A DNA stretch of 64,000 nucleotides from Streptomyces smyrnaeus (GTDB lineage: Bacteria; Actinomycetota; Actinomycetes; Streptomycetales; Streptomycetaceae): positions 248,001 through 312,000 of the forward strand of contig NZ_JAFFZM010000004.1 of NCBI RefSeq assembly GCF_017676345.1, read 5' to 3'. Positions within the stretch are counted from its first letter, which is position 1. Each line of letters starts with the position of its first letter. The notes under the pieces are model-generated. The model searched no databases. It had not been told where the DNA came from and saw only the letters and a list, made by a program, of their open reading frames with translations. The position numbers and the translations under genes are program-made. Of the stretch, positions 7,382 to 16,800 are shown piece by piece.

Positions 7382-8008
7382 ATGAGCACGGAGCCGGGAC
7401 GACGCCGCTACGACTCGCTGCGCCGTACGGCGCAGGCGCAGGAGACCCGCGCGGACATCGCCCGCGCCGCCCGTCGGCTGTTCGTCTCCCAGGGATGGGC
7501 GGTGACTACCGTGCGGGAGGTGGCGCGCGAGGCGGGGGTCTCCGCACCCACCGTCTACGCCGCGTACGGGAACAAGGCGGAACTGACCCGGGCACTGGCC
7601 GACGCGGCCGACCTGTCGGCCGATGTGGCGCAACTGGTCGCGGAGCTGGAGCGGCCCGGTGCGGACCCCGCCGCGCAGCTGGCGGCGATGGCCGCATACG
7701 ACCGGCGGCTCTTCGAGCGGGCAGGCGACATCATCAACCTGATCCGCGAGGCGGGCCGCACCGAGCCGGAGTTGGCCGCGCTCTACCGCGAAGGCCGCGC
7801 CCGCGCCGACGAGACGCGGGTGCAGGTGTTCTCGTCCTGGCCCGCCGATGTCCTCCGGCGCGGCCTGGACGTGACCTCGGCAGCGGACATCTACGCGGCT
7901 GTGTGCAACATCGACGTCTACGCCGTACTCACCGCGGAGCGCGGTTGGTCGCCCGACCAGGTCGAGCAGTGGTGGAGCGGAGCACTGGCCCGGGAGCTGC
8001 TGGGCTGA
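7382..8008 (+). CDS. TetR-family regulator
   Basis: A 208-residue regulator. Residues about 20-66 form the TetR HTH: TRADIARAARRLFVSQGW, TTVREVAREAGVSAPTVYAA and YGNKAELTRALADAA. The rest is an all-helical ligand domain without a recognised subfamily. The ATG at 7382 is preceded by CAAGGAG; the same frame is open far upstream but only by chance. It is divergent from the membrane protein. Confidence 0.88.
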   Translation: MSTEPGRRRYDSLRRTAQAQETRADIARAARRLFVSQGWAVTTVREVAREAGVSAPTVYAAYGNKAELTRALADAADLSADVAQLVAELERPGADPAAQLAAMAAYDRRLFERAGDIINLIREAGRTEPELAALYREGRARADETRVQVFSSWPADVLRRGLDVTSAADIYAAVCNIDVYAVLTAERGWSPDQVEQWWSGALARELLG

Positions 8009-8011
8009 CGC

Positions 8012-8038
8012 TCCGGGGCCGGCCACGGACGGCCCGGC
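8012..8038 (+). terminator. Possible terminator after the TetR gene
   Basis: CCGGGGCCG (8013-8021) can pair with CGGCCCGG (8030-8037) with one bulged G and an 8-nt loop, starting a few bases after the TetR stop. There is no T tract, as is common in Streptomyces. Confidence 0.35.
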
Positions 8039-8104
8039 AACCGACCCGCTTCGCCGATCCGGCGCCGGGTACTCGCTGATCCGTCCCCGGGGACCCCGTA
8101 CCCG

Positions 8105-9283
8105 ATGACGAGAGAGGTCGAGGAGCAGATGGACGAGGTGACGCAGAGCGCGGAGACGGTCTGCGGGACGGCGGTCCATGAGAGCGGGCGGGACGGTGCG
8201 CCTTTCGTCCACGTCCGGTCCGAAGAACGGGATCTCGGCGAGACCCGGCCCGCAGAGCCGGGCTCCGCAGCTGCCCAGCGGGACGGCGAGACCAGGACGA
8301 CCGTGTGGGTCGCGCTGGGCGCCAATCTGCTCATCGCGGTCGCCAAACTGGTCGGCGGCTTCGTCGCGGCCTCACCGGCGCTGCTGTCGGAAGCCGCGCA
8401 CTCGGTGGCCGACAGCCTCAACGAGGTCTTTCTGCTCGCGTCCCTCCGGCGCAGCCGCAGGCCCGCCGACAACGCACATCCGTTCGGCTACGGTAAGGAG
8501 CGGTTCTTCTGGTCGCTGCTCGCCGCCGTCGGCATCTTCGTCACCGGTGGCTGCTTCTCCTTCTTCCAGGCATTCGAGGCGTTCAGTTCCAGCGGCGAGG
8601 AGACGTTCACCGGGTACCTGATGGGCCTTGTCGTGCTCTTCGTGGCGCTGCTCGCCGAGGGCACCTCGCTCGCCCGGGCGCTGCTCCAGGCGCGGGGCCG
8701 GGCCAAGGAGGAGACCCGGTCGATGACCGCCGAAGTACGGCACAGCGGCGACCCGGCGCTGCGGACTGTCCTGGCGGAGGACGGCGCGGCATGCCTGGGC
8801 GTACTGCTGGCCATAGCCGGTATGGCACTGCACATGGCGACCGGCCAGGGTTGGTACGAGGGGGTGGCGTCGCTGCTGATCGGCGTACTGCTCGTCCATA
8901 TCGCCTTCGCCCTGGGCCGCAGCGCGAAGGACCAGCTCATCGGCGAGGCGGCCGAGCCGGAGCTCCAACGGGAGATCATCGAGCTGCTGGACGAGCAGCC
9001 GGAGATCGACGCCGTCATCGAGGTGCTCACGATGCGGATGAGCCCCGACTCGGTGCTGCTGGCCGCACGGGTCGACCTCGTGCCCGGCGTGGACAGCGAG
9101 CACGTCGAGGACGCTCTGGTCCGCGTCAAGCAGAACCTCGCCGCACAGTGCGCCGACGTCGACCACATCTTCCTGGACGTGACCGACGCCACCCGCGGTG
9201 ACCGCCGCCGGGCCCGGCACGTCCGCGAGGAGATCGAACGCGCCGCCGAGGCGGCCGAGAACGGCCGCGCCACCGATGGCTGA
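8105..9283 (+). CDS. Cation diffusion facilitator (CDF) metal exporter
   Basis: A 392-residue protein (384 if the ATG at 8129 is used) with a roughly 60-residue hydrophilic N-terminus, about six membrane segments and a cytoplasmic C-terminal domain. The CDF metal site appears as SEAAHSVADSLNE (His and Asp in the HxxxD pattern), followed by HPFGYGKERFFW and a later acidic position in LAEDGAACLGV. The family exports Zn2+, Fe2+ or similar ions by proton antiport. The ATG at 8129 has AGGAG only 3 nt upstream, whereas 8105 lacks a ribosome site, so the exact start is uncertain. Metal specificity cannot be read by eye. Confidence 0.87.
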   Translation: MTREVEEQMDEVTQSAETVCGTAVHESGRDGAPFVHVRSEERDLGETRPAEPGSAAAQRDGETRTTVWVALGANLLIAVAKLVGGFVAASPALLSEAAHSVADSLNEVFLLASLRRSRRPADNAHPFGYGKERFFWSLLAAVGIFVTGGCFSFFQAFEAFSSSGEETFTGYLMGLVVLFVALLAEGTSLARALLQARGRAKEETRSMTAEVRHSGDPALRTVLAEDGAACLGVLLAIAGMALHMATGQGWYEGVASLLIGVLLVHIAFALGRSAKDQLIGEAAEPELQREIIELLDEQPEIDAVIEVLTMRMSPDSVLLAARVDLVPGVDSEHVEDALVRVKQNLAAQCADVDHIFLDVTDATRGDRRRARHVREEIERAAEAAENGRATDG

Positions 9284-9493
9284 CGGGCCGCCGAGGGAGC
9301 CCGACCGGCCGGTGCGGGGATGTGCGCAGCGCATGGCGCGTCGGTACGCGTCCGCTCCGCGCAGGGACCGCCCGCCTGCGGGCCGAGCGTCCCCGCTAGG
9401 TTGAACACTGACCGGCGTCACCCGGGCAACCGGGCACACCCGGTGCAGCAAGGCCGGTGGAAGAGCCGGTGCGGGCAAGAAGGAGGCTGCTGG

Positions 9494-10441
9494 ATGCCGG
9501 GGACGCGGATGGATGTGCACGACGCCCGACTCGTCTACGGATGCATGGGCCTCGGTGGCGGGTGGGACACCGAACCGTACACAGCGGATGACATCGCCCA
9601 GGCCGAAGCCGCCGTGGACGCCGCGCGACAAGCCGGTATCACCGTCTTCGACCTCGCCGACATCTACCAGCACGGCAAGTCCGAGGCCGTCTTCGGTGAA
9701 GTCCTGGACCGGAACCCCGAACTACGCGGGCAGATCGTGCTCCAGACCAAGTGCGGCATCCGCCTCCCCGCCGAGCACCAGGTCGGCCGCTACGACCTGC
9801 GAGGGGCCACCATCGCGCGCCGAGTGGAGGAGAGCCTGCACCGGCTGCGCACCGACGTCATCGACGTCCTCCTCCTGCACCGTCCCGACCCCCTCACCCC
9901 TCCCGCGGAGATCGCAGCGGCTCTCACCGACCTTCACGGCCAGGGGCTGGTGCGGCAGTTCGGCGTCTCCAACATGAGCGGCGCCCAGATCGCCCACCTG
10001 CAGGCCCATCTCGATCTCCCGCTGGTCGTGAATCAGCTGGAGATGAGCCTCGACCACCGGGACTGGATCGAGTCCGAGGTCCTGGTGAACACCTCCGCCC
10101 TCGCCCATAACGGCTTCCCGCACGGAACCCTCCAGTTCTGCTCCGCCCACGGCATTCAGCTGCAGGCCTGGGGAGCGCTCGCCCGCGGGCGCTTCACCGG
10201 CCCCGATTCCGGCCAGGCCGGTCAACTCGTCGCCGAACTGGCCCGGTCGAAGGGCACCACTGCGGAAACGATCGTGCTGTGGTGGCTCCAGCGGCACCCG
10301 GCGGCCATCGCACCGGTGGTCGGCACGACCCGGCCCGACCGCATCCACGCCTGCCGGGACGCGGTCCTGCGGGAGCCGGACCTCACGCACCAGGAGTGGT
10401 ACGAGCTGTGGGTCGCCGCACGTGGCGCCCCTCTCCCGTAG
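9494..10441 (+). CDS. Aldo/keto reductase
   Basis: A 315-residue (beta/alpha)8 oxidoreductase of the YdhF type. Catalytic residues appear in order: Asp and Tyr in VFDLADIYQHGKSE, Lys in LQTKCGIRL, His in DVLLLHRPDPL. NADPH-site segments QFGVSNMSGAQI and AIAPVVGTTRPDRI follow. The ATG at 9494 has AAGGAGG 7 nt upstream, which decides the start over the longer open frame. It reduces a carbonyl compound in the cytosol; the substrate is unknown. It is transcribed alone. Confidence 0.9.
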   Translation: MPGTRMDVHDARLVYGCMGLGGGWDTEPYTADDIAQAEAAVDAARQAGITVFDLADIYQHGKSEAVFGEVLDRNPELRGQIVLQTKCGIRLPAEHQVGRYDLRGATIARRVEESLHRLRTDVIDVLLLHRPDPLTPPAEIAAALTDLHGQGLVRQFGVSNMSGAQIAHLQAHLDLPLVVNQLEMSLDHRDWIESEVLVNTSALAHNGFPHGTLQFCSAHGIQLQAWGALARGRFTGPDSGQAGQLVAELARSKGTTAETIVLWWLQRHPAAIAPVVGTTRPDRIHACRDAVLREPDLTHQEWYELWVAARGAPLP

Positions 10442-10508
10442 GCCTGCTCCACCTTGTCCTCTCGTGGGACGGGGCCGAAGGCGAGCACTGCGGACACGGC
10501 CGGTGGGC

Positions 10509-10688
10509 TCAGTCCGTCGGCTCGCCTGCGGCCTCGTCGGGTACGTAGTCCCCGGCGTCCTCCTTGCCGCCGCTGGGTGCGGATTCTTCTTCCTCCTCCT
10601 CTGTCGGCGCTGCGTCCTCCGAGAGCTCCCCCGCCTCGGGAGGGGGCGGAAGGTCGGGTGTCTGTGGTCGCTCGTCTCGTTCACTCAT
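10509..10688 (-). CDS. Small acidic hypothetical protein
   Basis: A 59-residue product starting MSERDERPQTPDLPPPPEAG, with a run of six Glu residues and a final acidic stretch (DAGDYVPDEAAGEPTD). It has no hydrophobic segment or known domain and is probably disordered and cytosolic. The ATG at 10688 is chosen because the frame upstream has atypical composition. It lies between the AKR gene and the PKS/NRPS terminator, on the same strand as the synthetase but beyond the terminator, so it is probably a separate unit. Confidence 0.5.
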   Translation of the reverse strand: MSERDERPQTPDLPPPPEAGELSEDAAPTEEEEEESAPSGGKEDAGDYVPDEAAGEPTD

Positions 10689-10796
10689 GTCCCACGTGTA
10701 CCCGCTGTGCGCAGTGCACTGCACCGCACCGAGCTCCGTTGCGGCGACAGCACCTGGCGCCGACCCGGGAACCCGGCGTCGGGGCATGCACCCGCC

Positions 10797-10822
10797 GGGC
10801 CGTCCCCGGGCGGGGACGGCCC
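10797..10822 (-). terminator. Strong hairpin terminator behind the PKS/NRPS gene
   Basis: GGGCCGTCCCC (10797-10807) and GGGGACGGCCC (10812-10822) form a perfect 11-bp G/C stem with a 4-nt loop, 27 nt past the synthetase stop. No T tract is present. It marks the 3' end of the exporter-synthetase operon. Confidence 0.75.
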
Positions 10823-10848
10823 GGCCCGGACGGCGGGCGAGTGTTCTC

Positions 10849-13800
10849 TCAGACGTTGTCCTCCGACGGTGTGAGCAGCGTCGAGAGGGCGGTCGTCGGT
10901 TGGTCGGTGACAGTGGCCAGCAGCCGCGTGAATCCCTGAGCCCAGCGCGCGATCGTCGCGGCGTCGAAGAGATCTGTGGAGTACTCGAAGGTGACGGTGA
11001 TACTTCCGTCCCGGGGTTCGAGGACGACGTACAGCTCGTTGCGGGCGACTCCGACGGTGGGCAGGCTCCGGACGGCGGTGGTGACTCCTCTCAGGTCGAG
11101 GGCCGGTGGCGGGGTGGTGACCACGGTGAACAGAACGGTGGGGTAGAGCCTGTCCGCCTCCTCGGGAGCCAGCAGGCGGACGACCTCGTTCAGCGTCAGG
11201 ACCTGGTGATCGAGGGCGTTGAAGAGAGTCGGTCCGAGGCCGGTGGCGAGCTCGGCGAAGTCGGTGGCTTCGGAAAGGCGTGCACGCAGCAGAACGGCGT
11301 CTCCCAGCAGGCCGACCGCCTCCTCGTGCTCCTGGCGGCCGGCCCGGTTGGCGCTGGAGGCGGCGAGCACCACATCGGTGGAGTGCCCGCACAGCCGGGC
11401 GGCCCAGGTGGCGAAGGCGGCGGCGAGGACCACGTACGGCGTGGTGCCGAGACGGGCGGCGGTTCGGGCGACACGGGCAGGTACCGCGCCGTCGATCACC
11501 TGCTGATGCAGGGCTCCCGCACCGGAGAGGATCTCCGGTCGCGGGTGGTCGTAGGGCAGGTTCAGGCGCAGCGGTACGCCGTCGAGTTCGGCCTGCCAGA
11601 ACGCCTCCAGGCGTCCTCGCCGTGCACCGTCGTCGAGCTGCTCCCTCTCCCAGCGCGCATAGTCGGTGAACTGAGCAGCGGGCAGGGGGAGCCGCTGAGC
11701 GGCCCCGTCGTTGTAGAGCGTCTGCAGTTCCCGCCACAGGACGCCCATCGACCAGCCGTCACAGATCGCGTGGTGCAGGACGACGACCAGGACCCATCGG
11801 TCGTCGGCCGATCTGCCGAGCCGGAAGCGGAACAGCGGCGCCCGGTCCATCGCGAACGGGTGTCTCGCCTGGTCCTGGCACCATTGGTCGATCTCCTGGT
11901 CGCCGAGCCGGGTGAGGTCGCTGACGGGGAGTTCCACCGGTACCTCGGCGAGGACCTCGATCGCGAGCTCACCGCCGTGCCGTACGGCCCTGCTGCGCAG
12001 CGCGTCGTGCCGTCGTACGAGTCCTTCGAGCGCCTGAGCCAGCGCGTGCGGGTCCAGCTCACCTCGCAGATCGACCCGATGGGCGACGTTGTAGACGCTG
12101 GGATCGGCACGCTCGTGGTGGCGGCGCCACAGCCTGCGCAGGGTGGCGGGCATGGGCACCGTCTCCACCGGCCGCCGCGGTCCGGGGTCGATGCGGTGGG
12201 CGACGGCGCGGATGGTCGGTGCGCGGAAGAAGTCCGCCATGGACAACTCGACACCGTGTTCCGTGGCCATTCGGTTCAACAACCGTACGGCGCTCAGGGA
12301 GTGGCCACCGAGCTCGAAGAACGAGCGGTTCAGCGGCACCCGGCGGGCGCCGAGTTCGGCGCACCACAGTTCGTGGAGGGCCTTCTCCAGGGGACTGCCC
12401 GGTTCCTCGCCTTCGTCGTCGGGCTTGTCCGCCGTGTCCGCGGTGTCGCGGGGGGCGGGCAGCCGGTCGCGGTCCAGTTTTCCGGCGGCGTTCACCGGCA
12501 GCCTCTCCACCCGCACCCAGCGCCGGGGCACCAGGTGGTCGGGGAGCTCAGCGGCCAGGGCGGTCCGCAGCTCTTCGACGGCATCCTGCCCATCCGGCCG
12601 ATCCTGCCCATCCGGCTGATCCGGCCGATTCCGGCGGTCCGGTCGGTGAGCCGGCCGGTCCGGGCCCGCGAGTGCGACATAGGCGACGAGTTCGCTCTCG
12701 CCATGGCTGTCGCGGCGGGCCAGCACCGCGGCCTCACGTACGCCGGGCTGCCGCGTCAGAGCCTGCTGGACCTCGGCGGGCTCGACGCGATGGCCCCTGA
12801 TCTTGACCTGGTCGTCGAGGCGGCCGAGGTGCTCCAGCGTCCCGTCTCCCCGCCAGCGGGCCAGGTCTCCGGTGCGGTAGCACATCTCCTCGCCGGAGCC
12901 GACTGGCTCGAAGGCAGCGGCTGTCTCCTCGGGGCGGCCGTGGTAGCCGTACGACACCGCCGTACCCCCCACATACAGCTCACCGACAGCACCCACCGGG
13001 ACCTCCCTGCCGTCCGCGTCGAGCAGCCGGATCCGCACGCCGGGGATCGGTGTGCCGATGGGCGGGCAGGCCCCGTGGGCGGGGTCGACCCGGTGCGAGG
13101 TGACGATGACGGAGGTCTCGGTCGGTCCGTACTGGTTGAAGAGGGCGCACTCCGGATGGGCGGCGAGGAACCTGTGGAACGCCGGGGTGAGCCGCAGCGC
13201 CTCGCCCGCGGAGAACAGTTCGCGCAGGGCGGGCATGCGGGGGCCGGTCTCCATCAGGTACGTCAGCGGGGTGCAGGGCATAAACATCCGCTCGACTCCC
13301 TGGCGTTGCACGGCGTCCGTCAGTGCCGCCGGGTCCTGTCGCACCTCGTCGTCGATGAGCACGAGCGCTGCTCCGGACGCCAGCGTCGTGAAGATCTCCT
13401 GGACGCTGACGTCGAAGGCGGGCGAGGTCCACTGCAGGGTCCGCAGTGCTGGATGCTGCTCAAGGTGGCGGAGGACCAGGTTGACGGGACCTCGATGGGG
13501 CACGACGACGCCCTTGGGACGGCCGGTGGAGCCCGAGGTGTAGATGCAGTACGCGGCATCCGCGGGGTGAACGGCGAGGAGGTCCTCGTCCGGGCTCCGA
13601 TCCAGTGCCTCCTCCTGGCTAGCTGCCTGCTCCACGGTCCTCACCGGCCACCGCTGGAGGGCGGGATGCCGGGTGAGCAGTGCCTCGGTCGTCAGGACCA
13701 GCACGGGGCGGCCGTCGTCCAGGAGCTGTGCGAGGCGGGCGGGTGGCAGGGAGGCGTCGAGCGGCAGATAGGCCGCTCCGCTCTTGAGCACGCCCAGCAG

Positions 13801-16800
13801 CGCGGTGATCAGCTCGGGGCCGCGCGGCAGTACGACCGCGACGCGTTCGCCACGGCCTGCCCCGTGCGGGCGCAGCCAGCGGGCGAGGCGGTCGGCACGC
13901 TGGTCGAGCTCCCCGTAGGTGAGCTGCTGCCCCTGATCGGTCACCAGCGCGACGGCGTCGGGCGTCCGGCGTGCTTGCGCTTCGAACAGGCCGTGCAGGG
14001 TCTCCTCCACGGCGGGCAAGGGCTCCTGCTGCCGGCCGAGCCGCGCCAGCGTCGTGCGGTCGGCGTCCGTGAGCGCGGTGAGCGCCGAGAGCGGGGCGCC
14101 GGGGTCGGCGAGGGCCCGCCGCAGTACCTGCTCCACGTAGTCCACGAGCCGTCGCACGTCGCTCTGCCCGAACAGCTCCGTGTCGTACTCGACCATGAAC
14201 CGCACGCCCTCGCGGTGGTGCGTCAGATAGATGCCGAGGTCGAAGGGCGCGCGTGCGGAAGGCGTGTCGAGGAGAGTGGCGGTCAGCCGCGGCGGGTCGA
14301 AGTCCACCCGGCTCTCGTTCTCGTACTCCACCATCACCTGGAAGAGCGGGTTGCGGCCGGGATCACGACGCGGATTGAGTGCGCTGACGAGTTCGTCGAA
14401 GGGGACGTCCCGGTGCTCGTACGCCGCCGTGCTGCGCTCGCGCACCCGGTGCAGCAACGCGGTGAAGTCCGGGTCGCCGGACAGGTCGAGGCGCAGGGCC
14501 ACGGTGTCGAGGAACATACCGATCTCGTCCCCGGCCTCCTCCGGCCTGGCGGCGACAGCCGTGCCCACCACGATGTCCCGCTGCCCGCTGAACCTGCCGA
14601 GCACGGCGCCGATCGCGCTCGTCAGCACCATGAAAAGGGTGGCGCGCCGCTCGGCGGCGAACTCCCGCAGCCGCGACGTCAGCCGGGCGTCCAGCTCATG
14701 GGTGAGGCTCTCGCCCTCACCGGAGCGCACCGGCGGTCGGGGCCGGTCCGAAGGCAGCGTCAGCTCCGGTGCGTCCGCCAGCTCCCGCCGCCAGAAGGCG
14801 AGCGCCTCGGCGACCCGGGAGGGGTCGGCGGGGGCGGTCGGCCGGGCGACGAGAGGGCGCAGCGCGGGATCGCCGTCCGGTCCACAGCGGTAGTGGGCGG
14901 CGATCTCGCGGGCGAACACCTCCGTGGAGGAGGAGTCGAAGACGATGTGGTGGGCCAGCAGGAACAGCAGGTGCCGCTCGTCGGACAGGCGCAGCAGCCG
15001 GCACGAGAACAGGGGTCCGGTACTCAGGTCGAAGATCCGGCGGCCCTCGGTCTCCAGAACGGAGCGCAGGGCCTGCTCCTCGGTCGCGCCGGTGTGGTCC
15101 TCCACCGGGCAGTCGATCGCGGCGTCCGTCCGCGTCTCCTGGTAGGGGACCCCGTCGGCGGTGCCGAAGACGGTACGCAGCGCCGGCTGGCGGGCCACGG
15201 TACGGCGCAGGGCCCACCTCAGCCTCGCTGTGTCCAGCGGGCCCTCCAGCCGGATCGCCTTGGGCTCGTGGTACATGCTGGTGCCGGGGTGCAGCTGCTC
15301 CATGAACCAGATCCGTCGCTGCGCGGGCGACAGGTCCCTTCTGGCGGGCGTCGGCAAAGCCGTGGGGGCCGTCCGGCATGTGCGGGTGCGGAGGCGGTCG
15401 ATCGCGGGAAGGGCGGCGAGCACCTTGTCCGCCGGTACGCCGAAGTCCACGAAGCAGGCGATCTCGTTTGCACCGGCTCGTGTCAGCCGCCGTACCGTCC
15501 CGGCCGCCGACTCCTCGTCGCCGATCAGCGCACGCGAGTCGCAGTAGCGCTGGTAGGCCCGGCCGAGCAGGAAGTCCACGTCCTCCTCGGGGGTGTTGTC
15601 CAGGTCGACTTCGAAGCCGAGGCTGTTGGTGACCTGGTTGAAGAGGGAGAGCGAGGAGCGCAGGTACGACATGAACGGCCGGTAGGCCTCTGCGCGGGCG
15701 GTCTCGGTGTCCGCACCGAGGTAGGTGTGCACCAGTACCACCACCCGGCCCGCGTCGGGGTCGTGGCCGTGCTCGGCCCGGGTACGTCGGTAGAGCGCGA
15801 TGTTCTCGCTGAGCTGCTCGACCGACTGCGCCATCAGATTGGTGACGATGCCGAGGCCCTCCGCCGCCGCCCGGCGATAGCTGTCCGGGTTCCCCACCAC
15901 CGCGACGTACAGCGGCGGTTGGTCCTGAACGGGGCGGGGGTGCAGCTCGATCTCGACGGGTTCGCCGTCGCCGCCGGTCATGGTCAGCGGCCTTCCCGAC
16001 CAGAGGTTGCGTACGGTCTGCAGCTGTTCGTACATCACCTCGCGGTGCCGTCCGAAGTTCTCCGGGGCGAGCGCGAAGTCCCCGGCATGCCAGCCACTGG
16101 CGAAGCACAGGCCCGTTCGGCCGCCCGAGAGGTTGTCGACGACCGACCATTCCTCGGCAACGCGCACCGGATGGTGCAGCGGCAGGACCACGGAACCGGC
16201 GTGCAGGCGGACCCTGCTGGTACGCGCCGCCAGTGCGGCAGCGAGCACCGAGGGGTTGGGGAACGGCGCACCGAAGGAGTTGAAGTGCCGCTCAGGGAAC
16301 CACAGGGCGTGCAGCCCGTGGCTGTCCGCGAACTCGGCGGCCTCCATGATCAGCGCGTAGGTGTCTGCCGTACCGGTCTCGGGGTAGTCACCGAAGAAGT
16401 ACAAGCTGAAGTCGCATCCGGCCGAGGCCGACGGGAGGGCATCGGACGACGGCCGTGGGGCAGCGGCTGCGGGCGGTGCCTGCGGTACGGGCGCGGTTAC
16501 GGGGGCCTGGGGCAGGGGAGCGGTGGCGGGCGCCTTCGGTGGGGAGAGGGGCGCGGCGGTCGGGGATGACGTACCCGAGACGAGCTCCAGTTGGCGGGAC
16601 ATCAGGCCGGTGACCTGGTCGACCAGCTGTCCGGCGAGCCGCAGCTGCTGCGCCAGCACATCTTGGAGCCCGGTGTCGTCGCCGCGCGCCGGTGTCTCCT
16701 TGGGTGTCTCCTCCGGTGTCTGCTCCGACGCCCGTGCGGAGGCGGGTGCCGGACGCGGCACTGGTGCGGGCACCGACGCGGGTGCCGGACGCGGGGCCGT

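Noticed and set aside
10564-16569. A 2,001-codon open frame on the plus strand opposite the megasynthase
   Set aside because: It is antisense to clear NRPS/PKS domains and arises from strong third-position G+C bias; its translation has no recognisable domains.
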